Assembly (NCBI GenBank): GCA_002335145.1
Contig: DDBV01000024.1
Coordinates: 1,021 to 65,020 of the forward strand
Length of the DNA: 64,000 bases
Direction of reading: 5' to 3'
Source of the DNA: Patescibacteria group bacterium UBA2023
Lineage (GTDB): Bacteria; Patescibacteriota; Gracilibacteria; BD1-5; UBA2023
This document shows positions 1 to 10,698 of this stretch, one piece after another. Position numbers and translations under genes: made by a program. A model generated the notes under the pieces. It was not told where the DNA came from, ran no database searches, and was given only the letters and a program-made list of their open reading frames with translations. Numbering within the stretch: position 1 is the stretch's first letter; every line of letters starts with the position of its first letter.

Positions 1-15
1 GTGCTCTTCCGATCT
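1..15. other. Illumina adapter remnant at the contig end
   Basis: The first 15 bases, GTGCTCTTCCGATCT, equal the 3' end of the standard Illumina TruSeq/multiplexing read adapter. They are almost certainly untrimmed library sequence and not genome. The protein frame that follows reads through them without a stop, so the true start of the first gene is missing. Confidence 0.9.
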
Positions 16-17
16 TA

Positions 18-1100
18 TCGGGAACGAAAAAAGATCGCTTCTACGACCCAAAAACAGCAGCGATTGCAAGCAACCCAAACACCCCGGCTTCGGTCCTACG
101 GACGATCTGGGGGTGGTATCCGATCGACATGACCCGGGACGAGTCGAAAGATATTCTCGATATATCGGCCACGCTCCATGGGATCACTCTGAATCCGAAT
201 ACCCCAGCGGACATCCTCGCGCAAATATTCGGATTCGACCGTGAGTACGGACACGATGGGTTCGAGGAATGTTGGTTTTTCTGTGCGGCCCTCTACAATA
301 CATCGCTGGTCATATCCAATCCGAACGCGCCGGAGGCCCTACTCGCGCGCACGAATCTCGCTGCGCACGGACCGAATGCCTCATCGGAGCGTCTGAGTGA
401 GCTCGCCGAATCGAATGAGTACGATATTCGCATGGCGGTCGCTCGCCACACAGGAAGTCCCGCGGATGCCCTTCGGCATCTCTCAGCGGACCCTGCAGAA
501 GAAGTGCGAATCCTGGTCGCCGGCAACATCTCAACCCCCAAGCAAACACTGCGGAATCTCGCCCGTGATGAAAGCTGGTGGGTACGCGCGCAGGTAGCCG
601 GAAATCCCAATACCCCGATCCGCACGCTCTACGAACTCTCCCTGAATCCCGATGACAAGATTCTGCGGGGAACCGGACACCGACACTGGGATAATACCCT
701 ACTCTATGGCCTCTGCGGAAATCCCCGCACGCCCCGGTTTATCATCAAAAAGCTCATGGAGGACTCCGATAATCTCTATGCACTGGCACGCAACCCATCG
801 CTGACAGATGACCAGTATACCACCATTTTTGCCTCGAGCATTCTCAACGAGCCAACCAACCTCGTGGAATACGATTCGGAACGGTGGGCATTCATCTCCG
901 TGCGTATCGCATTGGCAGAAAACCCGAACGTCCCGGAAAGTGTCTTGAATACCCTCTCGACCGATACTTCATGGCAGGTCCGCTGACCGGTCGCGGAAAA
1001 CCGAAATATCTCTGCGGACATAGCAAGCCGCCTCTCCCGTGACTCCGAAAACACGGTTGTTGCGGCTCTCGAAGAAAATCCCGCAATCTTCTCGTACTAG
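18..1100 (+). CDS. Variant leucine-rich / HEAT-like repeat protein, 5' partial
   Basis: The frame is open to the contig edge and ends at TAG, giving at least 360 residues. The protein is built of about 24-30-residue helical units that carry NPNTP, NPNAP or NPRTP followed by a leucine-rich helix and an LAxD-type stretch. This is the look of variant leucine-rich repeat (LRV-like) and armadillo-type scaffolds, which usually bind proteins. One in-frame TGA at 984 is read as Gly, and the repeat pattern continues after it. No catalytic motif is visible. The start is lost, so an export signal cannot be judged. A protein with the same repeat type at 58001-60031 has a signal peptide, so this one may also be exported. 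The exact partner or role is unknown. Confidence 0.8.
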
Positions 1101-1148
1101 ACAGCATTCCATCATATCCTTGCCTCAATGCACCGACCACGCTCTTCG

Positions 1149-2255
1149 ATGTCGAGACAATCACGGTCGGATACCTGACCGGACGAACTGAGAATCTTCG
1201 GCCTAAAAATCCTCATAGTCATGGTTGCGGCATTGAGCATTCTCTTTGTCGGACATCTTCTGAGTCTCATTGTCACGATTTTCGTTTCACTCCTGCTCGT
1301 ATTGCTATTCTCACCGTTTCTCGATGCCATGAATCGCATGAAGATTCCTGATGGAGTAGGGGTCACGATCATCTTTCTCGTCATCCTCGCATTCTTTTCG
1401 TTCGCACTCTCCATGATCGTACCACTCATCGCTGGGCAGCTCCTCCCGCTCGTTGACACGGTTTCCATTCGCCTCTCTGATGCCGTCTCCGGAAGTCCCG
1501 CACTTCCGCCTTTCATCGCAGCATTCGTTTCCGAAACCAACTACGAGACGATTATTGCCTTCATCCAGGCGAATGCCAGCAGCATTCTCTCCGGACTCAA
1601 GAGCGGACTCACGAGCCTATCGCGCGGAGGTATTGATCTCGCGTGGGGGGTGGGAAGCACGATCTTCAGTACCGCGTTCGTTGTCGTATTTACCTTCTTT
1701 GCAGCACTCGACCGAAAACGGATCATTCGCGCGGTATTCGCGGTCATGCCCGACCAGTGGGCTTCCTATTTCTCTACAAAGCGGGCTCCTGTATACGCGA
1801 TCATTCGAGCTTGGGTGGTAGGACAATCGAAACTCGCCTTCCTTCTTGCGGCTCTCGTCTTTTCGGGGTTGCACCTATTACGGCTCTTCGGTATCGATAT
1901 TCCCGATAAATTCGCTCTCGCGGTCGTTGCAGGATGCATGGAATTCATCCCCTATCTTGGAACCGTTCTGTCGTTTCTTCCGGCACTCCTCATTGCCCTC
2001 GGCATCTCGACGGAAGCGGTCATCGCCGTGAGCATTCTCTATGCGGCCATCCAGCAGATCGAAGGAAATGTCCTCGCGCCATTCGTGGTATGATCCGCGC
2101 TCGATATATCGGCATTTTTCTTTCTCGTGGCAGTGTCTGTAGGAGGATCGCTCGGGGGGATCTTCGGTGTTCTCGTTGCGCTGCCAGTAGCGGCTATGAT
2201 CCAGATTTTTGCTCGGGACTGGCTCGCGTCACGGTCGCTCTCCGCATCATCATAA
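1149..2255 (+). CDS. AI-2E family transporter (PF01594-type permease)
   Basis: A polytopic membrane protein of 368 residues with about eight hydrophobic segments and the AI-2E/DUF20 layout. It has an N-terminal helix pair, a long extracytoplasmic amphipathic middle (about 90-170) and C-terminal helices that include EFIPYLG and QQIEGN...P, typical of the family. A single TGA at 2091 sits in the conserved C-terminal FVVG stretch and must be Gly for the last helices (VGGSLGGIFG) to be translated. Members export small molecules or act in Na+/H+ exchange; the substrate here is not evident. In-frame ATGs lie at 1128, 1149 and 1221. I chose 1149 because it leaves a short cytosolic tail before the first helix, but the choice is weak. 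The response regulator starts 11 bases downstream, so co-transcription is likely. Confidence 0.85.
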
Positions 2256-2266
2256 CCTCTTCTTTT

Positions 2267-2965
2267 ATGCCGGTCATTCCGGACGAACGAAAAACCGTCT
2301 TCCTCGTGGAGGATGATCCGAGTATCGTCCACTCACTCGGACGATACCTTGAGACGAGCGGATACCGCATAATGGCGACTGGACGGGGCGATGAGGCACT
2401 GCGGTCGTACCGCGAACACAGCCCCGACATTATCATTCTCGACATCAATCTCCCGGGGAAAAACGGATTCGATGTCTGCAGTGAGATTCGAAATGAGAGC
2501 AATGTGCCAATCATCATCCTCTCTGCCCGCGAGGGAGAGAGTGACAAAGTTCGGGCACTCGACCAAGGAGCCGATGACTATATCGCAAAGCCATTTTCGC
2601 CACGAGAGCTCCTCGCCCGTATCCAGGCGGTGCTCAAGCGCACAATGCCACGATCGACACCCGTCACCACTCCAATGAGCTCGGGGCTTATCCTCGATCC
2701 CGATAATTTCTCCATCACGCTCCATGGAGAGGCGGTACGTGCCACAAAAACCGAATTCCAGCTCCTCTCGTACCTCATGGAACGTCGTGGTAAGATCGTG
2801 GCACGCGAAGATTTGATGCGCGACATTATGGGGTACGACAACTACCTCTACGACCGGACGATCGATACCCATGTGAAGAATCTCCGGAAGAAACTCTGAG
2901 AGAGTATCACGATAGAAACCGTGCGCGGTATGGGATACAGGATCGCGGAGTGATACGACCGATAA
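2267..2965 (+). CDS. OmpR/PhoB-family response regulator
   Basis: This 232-residue protein has an N-terminal receiver domain: the acidic pair in VEDD, the phospho-acceptor Asp in IIILDINLPG, the conserved Thr/Ser position in IIILSA, and KPFSPREL. A C-terminal winged-helix DNA-binding domain follows (TKTEFQLLSYL, DRTIDTHVKNLRKKLG, TVRGMGYR). The Gly of KKLGE, well conserved in this family, is encoded by TGA at 2897, which is strong evidence for the altered code. A second TGA lies near the C-terminus before TAA. It would regulate transcription after phosphorylation, but no histidine kinase gene lies in this window. The gene follows the permease by 11 bases. Confidence 0.93.
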
Positions 2966-2981
2966 CGCACGTTCTCACCCG

Positions 2982-3179
2982 ATGGACCGACTCCAAGTAA
3001 TCAGCTGGAATATCCAGAAATCCCACACACCGTGACGACTCGAATACGAGTTTCCTCGGATTTTCGATTTCGCGCCGGATTTCATTTGCCTACAAGAACT
3101 ATTCGAGACATCCGACCATTGGCCCATTATGGTAGAATTCGACCCAAAACCTGAAAGAAATCCCCCATATCACGCGTAA
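2982..3179 (+). pseudogene. Truncated copy of the N-terminus of an EEP-family protein
   Basis: The 65-codon frame begins MDRLQVISWNIQK and contains PDFICLQELFE. It matches, in order, the start of the next gene (ISWNLQKG and PDFLCLQEV), which are the first two motifs of the endonuclease/exonuclease/phosphatase fold. It then stops at TAA with none of the later catalytic motifs. It contains one TGA (Gly). It is best explained as a tandem partial duplication, or a remnant left when the gene was copied. It is unlikely to be active because it lacks the GDFN and SDH motifs. Confidence 0.65.
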
Positions 3180-3209
3180 TATTGCGCGAACACTCCCATA
3201 TCGATAAAT

Positions 3210-3998
3210 ATGCCAAATAATACGCATGCGATAAGAATCATAAGCTGGAACCTCCAGAAAGGCTACCGAAAATCCTCGCTCGAACGGCAGCTCGAGCAGG
3301 TGCTCGCGCTCGGACCGGATTTTTTGTGTCTCCAGGAAGTCGTCTGGAATGCTCGATCGATCGTGGAAAGACTCCTCATGAAGATGCGTGGACAGTACCG
3401 TCTGATCCAGCGTCCGGTCTCCCCGCTCGTTCCCAAGGTCCTCGCAATGACGGGGCTTATTGTCCGGTCGGATTGGCACGATAAGTCAGCGGAATTCGTC
3501 CGCCTAGAAAACAACGAGACACGCGAGAACACCAAATGATTCCTCTTCGCGCAATTCTCGCGCGGCACGCAGTCACTCTCAGTCGCAAGCGTCCACCAGC
3601 GGGCAATGGTCATGCCGTGGACCCGGAGACGATCGGCACGAACCCTGAAAAACCACCTCGAAAGACACTCGGATTCCACCATCGTCTGCGGAGATTTCAA
3701 TACCGGATTTCCCCAGGAGCATCATGGCCTTGCCTCGATCCTCGCTCCCCACTTTCACTGGCTTACGCAGGATCTCTGAGCCACCTGCTTCTGGCGTCGA
3801 CTCGAACCGACCACAAGTCTCCCTGCGCGAATCGGAAGTTTTATTGGCCGATACCTGGATATCGCGCTCCCGCTCGATCATGCGTTCATCACGCGAGACC
3901 TCGCCGACTCGCACAAAGTCTCTGTCCGCGCACTCCATGAATTCGATGCTTCTGACCATATTCCGGTCCTCGTAGAACTGGAGCCGGAAAAACGATAA
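3210..3998 (+). CDS. Endonuclease/exonuclease/phosphatase (EEP) family protein
   Basis: A 262-residue protein with the EEP-fold motifs in order: SWNLQKG near the N-terminus, LCLQEV (metal-binding Glu), a GDFNTG motif (Asp and Asn of the active site), and SDHIPVLVEL (catalytic Asp-His) close to the C-terminus. Family members cleave phosphodiesters in nucleic acids, phosphoinositides or sphingomyelin with Mg2+; the substrate here cannot be told. Several TGA codons in the second half are read as Gly, including the one at 3537. With the standard code the gene would lose all motifs after residue 109. There is no signal peptide. The partial copy just upstream points to a local duplication. Confidence 0.88.
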
Positions 3999-4024
3999 CA
4001 CCCCGTCTTCGCATATACTCATCC

Positions 4025-5875
4025 ATGATTATCGTTTTCGATTCGGAAGAAAATCGATATACTCCGACCTCTTTTTGTCAATTGACTTCGAATTTTATGG
4101 AATCCTGGCTTAGGCCCGGCATACGCGCACGGGAATTCGTCTTTCGCATGATGCTCGGTCACCGAGGTGTCATAAGCATTCTCTTCCTCATCACCACCAT
4201 CGCGTGCTTCAGTGACGCTGTGGACACCTATGCGATCCGCGAGCTTATCAATACGCTTTCGGATACGAACCGTTCGATTGCTGACCGGACATCAGAGAGT
4301 CTCTGGTGGATCTGACTCCTCTTCGTGGCAATGACAGCGACCGTGATACTCTGGCGCATCACTACCTGGCTCGGTGTCCGCTCCCAGCCGCATATCTCTC
4401 GCGAGGCACGACTCATGCTCTTCGATTATGCACGTCGACACAGTCATCGCTACTGGAATGATCATTTTGCCGGAGCACTCGCAAACAAAATATCGACCGC
4501 CGGTCGATGAGTCAGCGACCTCTTCGACATGATCGTTTGGGGATTCATTCTCCAGGTTGTCATGTTTTGCTACACGATGGCATTCCTTATTTGGATCCAC
4601 CCGTTTCTCGCGAGTATCATGGGGTTCTTTTGTATCGTATTCCTGAGCTTCTTCACGCTCTTCGGACGGCGGATGCAGGAATTGTCGAAAGTCCGGGCGG
4701 ATGCCCGCTCGGTCTCGCACGGAAAAATCGTGGATAGTATCTCGAATATCTGGAATATCATCGCCTTCACGGGATGATCCCGGGAACACGCAATGATCGA
4801 TGCACAGCTACGCGAAGAGCAAAACGCACACATCAAGGCGTGGTGGTACCAGGATCTCGTCCGATCCGGACAATGATTCTTCATGTGGTCGGGGACACTT
4901 GCTATTATGGCTTATACCGTACTCATTTGGTCCGAAGGACTCATTACGATCGGAGATGTCGTCATTGTCTTCACACTCTCTGTCGCCGTATCGCGGCAGC
5001 TGCGACAACTCTCGCAGCAGCTTCTCCAATTCTCTGAGCGCCTATCCGATGTACAGGACGCGCTCGATACCCTCATTGTGCCGCACGAGATCATAGATAT
5101 TCCGGAGGCCGCAATACTCCGAGCCGAGTCTGGAACGATCGAGTTCGATGAAACCACATTTCGCTATCGAGAGGGTCTGCCGCTTGTATTCGACAAGCTC
5201 TCGCTCTCAATTCCTTCAGGACAGCGAATCGGCCTTGTCGGTCGTTCCGGCGCAGGAAAAACCACCCTGGTCGCCTTGATTCAGCGTCTCTACGATCTCT
5301 CGGGTGGAGCAATTCGGATCGATGGACAGGATATATCCAAGGTGACGCTCGACTCTCTCAGACAGGCGATCGCTGTGGTACCACAAGACCCTATCCTCTT
5401 CCATCGCTCGCTCGCCGAGAATATCGCCTACGGCAAGCCGGACGCAACGATGAACGAGATCATTGAAGCAGCAAAACGCGCGAATGCCCACGACTTCATC
5501 GCTCGTATGCCCGAGGGCTACGATGCGAAAGTAGGAGAACGGGGCGTAAAACTCTCCGGCGGACAACGACAGCGAATAGCGATCGCTCGAGCAATCCTCA
5601 AGAACGCACCGATCCTCATCCTGGATGAGGCAACGAGTGCGCTCGACTCAGAGAGCGAGGCACTTATCCAGGACGCGCTCGAGAAGCTCATGGCCGGACG
5701 CACGACTCTCGTAATCGCCCACCGCCTCTCCACACTGCGTTCGCTCGATCGGATTCTCGTTTTCGACGCTGGACGGATCGCGGAAGACGGCACGCACGAA
5801 TCGCTCACAAACATTGACGGCGGCATCTACCGAACCCTCTGGGAACGCCAAGCCGGAGGATTCTTATCCGAATAA
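4025..5875 (+). CDS. ABC exporter half-transporter (permease-ATPase fusion, MsbA-like)
   Basis: A 616-residue type IV ABC exporter. About six transmembrane helices occupy residues 45-340, followed by a nucleotide-binding domain with Walker A GRSGAGKTT (about 406-414), Q-loop VVPQDP, signature LSGGQRQR (about 510) and Walker B LILDEAT (Asp about 534). The H-loop is IAHRLSTL. It would work as a homodimer that exports a lipid, peptide or drug; the substrate is unknown. At least five TGA codons in the permease half are read as Gly, which restores a single frame from 4025 to TAA at 5873. An alternative start is ATG 4097, which would remove a 24-residue tail before the first helix. No accessory gene is adjacent. 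Confidence 0.92.
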
Positions 5876-5939
5876 GATGGTTGATTCTCTGCACAACAGG
5901 AGTATTATGTGGTCTTTTCTGTCCACTTTCGAATAGTCC

Positions 5940-6794
5940 ATGGATTCGTTTTCCTCGTCTCTTCGCCGAGGACCAGTATCCCCCCCGACCCAACCATCGG
6001 ATCATGCTCAGGCCGTCCGTATGCGGACGGAACGAGGAATCCGTCTCTTCCCATCGGAACGCGTCCGTTTCGCACCATGAGAGACGGTCGTCCGACAGGG
6101 CGAAGTGGGGGATCGCGCTTGGCTGATTGTCAATGGCGCACTCGATGTGACGATCCGAACGGAGGAGCAGACGCAAAGAATCGCGACGATCGGCCCATGA
6201 TGACTCGTGGGGGAAATGTCGCTCATCGATAACGGCACGAGGACGGCGACAGTCCGAGCAATCCGATCGGTCGAAGCAATCCCGATACATCGCGATACGC
6301 TCGAATCAGCCTTTGACCATAGCCCGAAGGTAATACGCTACTTGCTTGAGACACTCATTGCCACGCTCCGCCGGGTCTACGGACTCCCCTCATGGGAACG
6401 TAATGAAGGAAGCGCGGGATTTCGTTCGGTTGAATCGGCCTCGGGAATCCTGCAACGTCGGGTCTTCAGCGAGGGGCACGTGTTCTTCCGAGAATGAGAA
6501 ACTGCGAGTTTTGTATACCTCATCCAATCTGGGAGTGTCCGTATCGAACGCGGAGAAAAGCGGGACACATCGAAAATCGGTCCGGGACGAATCTTCTGAG
6601 AGCTTGCGGTCCTTACAGCCAAGCCAAGAGCCGCGACAGTAACAGCAGCGGAACAAACGGTCTGCGAGATAATCTCATCCGACACACTCAAAGACCTCCT
6701 GCGACAAACACCGAAGATCCTGCGGGTTCTCATCTACGCATACGCGCGAAGCATCGTGCGGATCAACGAGCAGTACGGATCGAAGGAGGAATAA
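5940..6794 (+). CDS. Tandem cyclic-nucleotide-binding-domain protein
   Basis: A 284-residue protein with two cNMP-binding (CRP/FNR-type) beta-barrels and no helix-turn-helix. Each carries a phosphate-binding cassette: GEMSLIDNGTRTATVRA in the first and FGELAVLTAKPRAATVTA in the second. Both keep the Glu and Arg that contact the nucleotide phosphate and ribose. The Gly-Gly before LVGEM and the Gly of IFGELAV are TGA codons. It is therefore a likely cyclic nucleotide sensor acting through protein contacts. It faces, tail to tail with 37 bases between, a SpoIIE-type phosphatase gene. Similar cNMP domains often accompany PP2C signalling modules, so a shared pathway is plausible but inferred. Confidence 0.85.
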
Positions 6795-6831
6795 TCTCCT
6801 GCATCCATAGAGTCGGACATGCGGATCGCTC

Positions 6832-8013
6832 TTACCAATGCCACTCCGTGATAAATTCCGGACGAATGGCTGCGGAAGGAATGTCGAGTTTCTCTTTATC
6901 TCGGTAGTGGAGGACGATGAGGGTAATGTCATCGAACTGCTTATGATTGTACCCCATGAATCGCGACAGGGTAATGGTAATCGCATTGAAGACGCCCTGG
7001 GCGGTCTTGGACTCGGCAGTCTCGATCGCCTCTATGAGACGATCGACTCCGAACATGAGCGCATCGGCTCCGCGACCGTTTCGTGCTTCGGTGATACCAT
7101 CGGTATAGAGGATGGCGATATCACCCGGCACAAACTCGACTTCACGCTCCTTGGCGAGCTTGGATATATCCTTCGTCATTCCGAGCGCGATTCCGCCAGA
7201 CTGGATCTTGGAGACTTTTCCGGTCTCCGCCCGGTAGATGAGGAGATATTCGTGACCAGCCCCCGTCATTGCGAGCCTGTGCGTGAGATCGTTCCATCGA
7301 ATCATCAGCAGCGACATCAGCATGTTGGACTTGATGCGCGGTTTGAGAATAGCATTGGTATTGGAGATGATCTCCGCCCCGCTCTCGAATGTCCGAGAAA
7401 ATGCCGAAATGAGCGAGTTGACGATCATCATAACGAACCCGGAAGGCACTCCGTGTCCGGTCACGTCTCCGATGTATATGTAGTAGTTGTGATCCCCCTG
7501 GATAATATCGAAACTATCCCCTCCCACCTCGGTCGCGCTCTTAGTACGAGCAACGACGTCGATACCGGGGATTTGTACCTGTGCCTGCGCGAGAATATGC
7601 TTCTGAATATCGGCGGCAATCTCTACCTCGGTCCGCAAAACCCGTCCTTCTTCCATTTCTTTGCGGAACTTTACGAGGATTTGGAGACTCTTGGCAATGA
7701 ACGTATTGACGAATCAGAAGCTCGCATTCGGACTTGCCGTCTCGAATTGTCCGGCAGCCTTGGAGCCGGTAAGGAAGAGAGCTATTTGCTTGCGCAGAAT
7801 GGCAAGGGGCTTCGTGTGAAAGATCCGGACGTAGAAAAAGACAAAGAATACCTGAACAAGAAGTGTGATCGAGAGGATTCTGTCCGCCGAAAGTCAGAAC
7901 GATTCGGCAATACGCGAGATTCCTACCGGATCGAGTCCGAGCATAAATCCCCCGACGATGATGTCGAATACAAGAAACAGGAAGAGAACGACTTTAAGAA
8001 GGATTCAGAACAT
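6832..8013 (-). CDS. Membrane-anchored SpoIIE/PP2C-type serine phosphatase
   Basis: A 393-residue protein. The N-termin­al third holds two hydrophobic helices (about residues 5-30 and 50-70), followed by a linker helix and a PPM/SpoIIE domain. That domain has VGGDSFDI, IGDVTGHGVPSG and, at the end, FDDITLIVL, which supply the metal-binding aspartates. Such RsbU/SpoIIE phosphatases dephosphorylate anti-sigma-factor antagonists and similar partners. The N-terminal membrane part becomes visible only when three TGA codons (for example codon 3) are read as Gly. ATG at 8013 is chosen because it gives a short leader before the first helix. The stop is TAA at 6832-6834. It is convergent with the cNMP-domain gene. 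Confidence 0.88.
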
Positions 8014-8085
8014 ACGAAAACGGTGTGGAAGTATCACATCTGCTTGAATGATACCACACACCGATGGAAAAGACAATTTTCTTCG

Positions 8086-8349
8086 CTATGCCGCAATTCC
8101 GGAATTGCCAGTCAGATCCGAACCAGATGCCAGAAGTATATGGAATCGGGCAATATCATGTGCGAGCCCCTCGGTCGGATCGGACGGATCCTCCCTCTCC
8201 GGGATCATGGATACGAGCGTATCGGGATCGAGAATGGCTGAATATCTGGATGCGGCGTCCATGAGTTCAGATACTGCATGGACGCGGTCGAGATTTTCGC
8301 GACCGTCCTGAAAAGACGGAGATTCGAGTGAAAATCATTCGATTGACAT
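8086..8349 (-). CDS. Hypothetical protein, 87 aa
   Basis: A short acidic protein (many Asp, Glu and Leu) running from ATG at 8349 to TAG at 8086-8088, with one internal TGA (codon 5) read as Gly. It has no recognisable motif and no membrane segment. It follows the 119-residue gene by 10 bases, so it is likely the last gene of the phage-like minus-strand block. The plus-strand frame over the same bases is less protein-like. Confidence 0.55.
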
Positions 8350-8359
8350 GAGAATTGTC

Positions 8360-8719
8360 TTAGCAATTGCGGAGGAGTTCATTCGCACCCGCACTGTCGA
8401 TGGTACGGTCGGAGGATTCATTCGTCCGAATCCTGCTCTGGGCCGCTTCGCGGATTTTCCGTGCGAGTTCTTGATTGAGTCCCGATGCGATACGCCGGAA
8501 TCGCTCACGCTCGGACGGATCGAGGCGCGACTCCCGATGCACAATATCATGGATGGTGATCAGGAGGTTCTCGAGTGGTTTGCCCGAGAGCGTATCTGCA
8601 TACGAGGCTACTGAGGGTGCAAGACACTCGCTTCGTGTCACGAGAGCGACGATCTTGGCGCGTATATCTGAATCTTTCAGCGGCATACCGGATTGGTCAA
8701 TTACTATAAATGGTATCAC
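8360..8719 (-). CDS. Hypothetical protein, 119 aa
   Basis: A soluble, helix-rich protein with no family I recognise. It starts at GTG 8719, or possibly at an internal ATG about 11 codons later, and stops at TAA. It contains no TGA. It lies 24 bases after the tail-fibre-like gene and 10 bases before the next small gene, so it belongs to the same transcription unit. Confidence 0.6.
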   Translation of the reverse strand: MIPFIVIDQSGMPLKDSDIRAKIVALVTRSECLAPSVASYADTLSGKPLENLLITIHDIVHRESRLDPSERERFRRIASGLNQELARKIREAAQSRIRTNESSDRTIDSAGANELLRNC

Positions 8720-8743
8720 TCTTTCTTCGGCGTGACAAGAAAT

Positions 8744-9175
8744 TTATCCAATACAGAGGTAGATTGAGACGCTCGATGCGTCAGCCTGAGAATAATCGAG
8801 TGTGAAACCATCCGAGTCAAAAGATGAGAGACTCGCTCGGACATGGGTGCTCCCATCAGAGAGAGCCACGAGATCATTGGTTGTATCCACAGCCTTGGCG
8901 ACCGTCTGGTAGAGCGCGAAAGACGTATCCTCAGCTCAAGCAAATCCAATACTGTGTGCATGGTCCATAACGGACAAGAATCGACTGAGCATAATGACGG
9001 CTCGCGGACGAAATCCGATACCCGAGACCGAAACTTCGCCCGTGCTCGCGGCACGAGTAAAAGAACCCACAAATGACCGAGGCGCAACGGACTCGGCGAA
9101 ATTCTCTATGGCAATCCGAGGATCGAGCGGCAGAGAGTCGAGACCGGGAACCGAACGGGAAGATTTCGTAGACAT
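8744..9175 (-). CDS. Phage tail-type protein, 143 aa
   Basis: A 143-residue beta-rich protein. The patterns GFRPRAVIMLSR, an SDG turn, SFDSDGFTLDYSQADAS and a hydrophobic C-terminus resemble short repeated proteins often found in phage tail or receptor-binding gene clusters. This is recalled pattern similarity, not a domain hit. One TGA (Gly) lies in the middle and the stop is TAA. The ATG follows the upstream gene's TAG by two bases, which shows tight coupling. Confidence 0.6.
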
Positions 9176-9177
9176 GC

Positions 9178-10677
9178 CTAGACGTCGTGAGAGAGATACG
9201 AAAGTGATACACCCCGGAGTATCGGGGTCGCCGATGTCGATTCGGACAAGAGCTCCACACGCAAGCGCGCGGTAGAGAATTCGCGCCCTACCGGAAACTC
9301 CGATGGGTCGATAATGGAAACGGTGCCCGCATCCGAACCAATCGTTCGAATTGTCTCGTATATCCCGCCATCGACAGCGAACGACACGGACAGGCTCGTA
9401 CCAACAGGGAGGACGTGGGCGATACGCAGTCTTTCTACGGTCTTGCGGGAAAACGGATCATCCGCAGCGATCGTGACGGTTTCGATGACCCCGGAAGAAC
9501 GATGGGACGACGAGGAGAGGCGATAGAGACGATGTGTGGCATACGGGGAAGTGTATATGCTTCCCCCGATGACAACCGTATCGCCGGAAGTCGCCATCGC
9601 CGTTACGCATGCGTCGGTGTTGGGAGGAATATCCGGGAGACCGTACGACTGTCCGTACCCAGGACGGACGTCCGGGTACGCCCGACCATAGATATGAATC
9701 ATTCCATCGAATGCTCCGGAAAGCCAGAAATGCGAGCGGTCACACCGGATATTGCACGGACGCCGGAGGCTCGACACCAGGAGTGTCGGATCCAGATGTC
9801 GGGACAGTGAGACGTCGTATCCGTTTCATTCGTAGAGGCATATATCCCCCGGTACGCCTCCGATCATATACTCGGTCTCGGACGAGGCGAATGCCCGAAG
9901 GACGTTCAGCCCATCGAGACGCTTAGACGAGAGCGGCAATCCGGAGACGAGATTCATGATATGCCGTTCCGAAACTGATCCGACTGTCCCGGTATAATCA
10001 CTCGTATAGACGATCGCATGGGAATTCACTCCAAACATGTCGGCGATGGAAAATCGCTGATCGAATGCGTAGTGTGAAGCAGTAAACGTGTACGATCCGT
10101 TTGCTGGATCATAGAGGAGTCGGGCGATGGTGTTTTTATCAGCGACGTAGAGTGCCTGCGTGCCACCCTCATCGAATACCGCGATCGGGTGGGAAGACGC
10201 GCCATTCACGAAGGTCCGTTGCACGAATGTGCCAGTATTTACGCCCGAGGTCCATGAATTCTGGGAAATTCCCAAAGAACCCTCGAGCACGATATTGTTC
10301 AGGTGGGTCGGAGTCGTCCAGTAAAGCCGTCCGGCAAATATCGCGGCCTGGGATATGGCACCGTCCGGATCGGTATAGACGAGTGTTGGCGATGATCCGT
10401 CACGACGCATGCGCCAGATTTTCCCGTTCTCGAGAAATGCGAGAACATAGGGGTTCACGGTATCCGGGAGATTCGACACAGCGAGCACGAACGCAACAGC
10501 CGCATCGAGCGTCGCCCCTTCCACCGGCACGAATGCACGGGAAAGCGAGAGTGTGCCGGGACGGGAAATATCTACCCCCTCGGCACGCGTAAGAAATCCG
10601 TCTGAGGGAAGATCGGGATTCCCCGCGACTCACGCGGAGAAGTCCGCGACAGTCCAGGTTCGTTTGGTGTTTTGCAT
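9178..10677 (-). CDS. Phage-like structural protein, 499 aa
   Basis: A 499-residue beta-rich protein with many Thr, Ser and aromatic residues, repeated strand-turn patterns (such as AIFAGRLYWTTPT and SGDTVVIGGSIYTS) and no signal peptide. The pattern recalls beta-propeller or tail-associated proteins, but I cannot name a family. Two TGA codons are read as Gly: one near residue 15 and one at the CLYEGN junction. These join what would otherwise be three frames. It sits 21 bases after the 228-residue gene and directly before the 143-residue tail-like gene. Confidence 0.65.
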
Positions 10678-10698
10678 CGGTATGGAAATGACGGGTAC

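Noticed and set aside
6838-8241. Long plus-strand frame (467 codons) over the phosphatase gene
   Set aside because: It is antisense to a protein with clear SpoIIE/PP2C motifs and has no family features itself; few stops arise because the real gene avoids certain codons.
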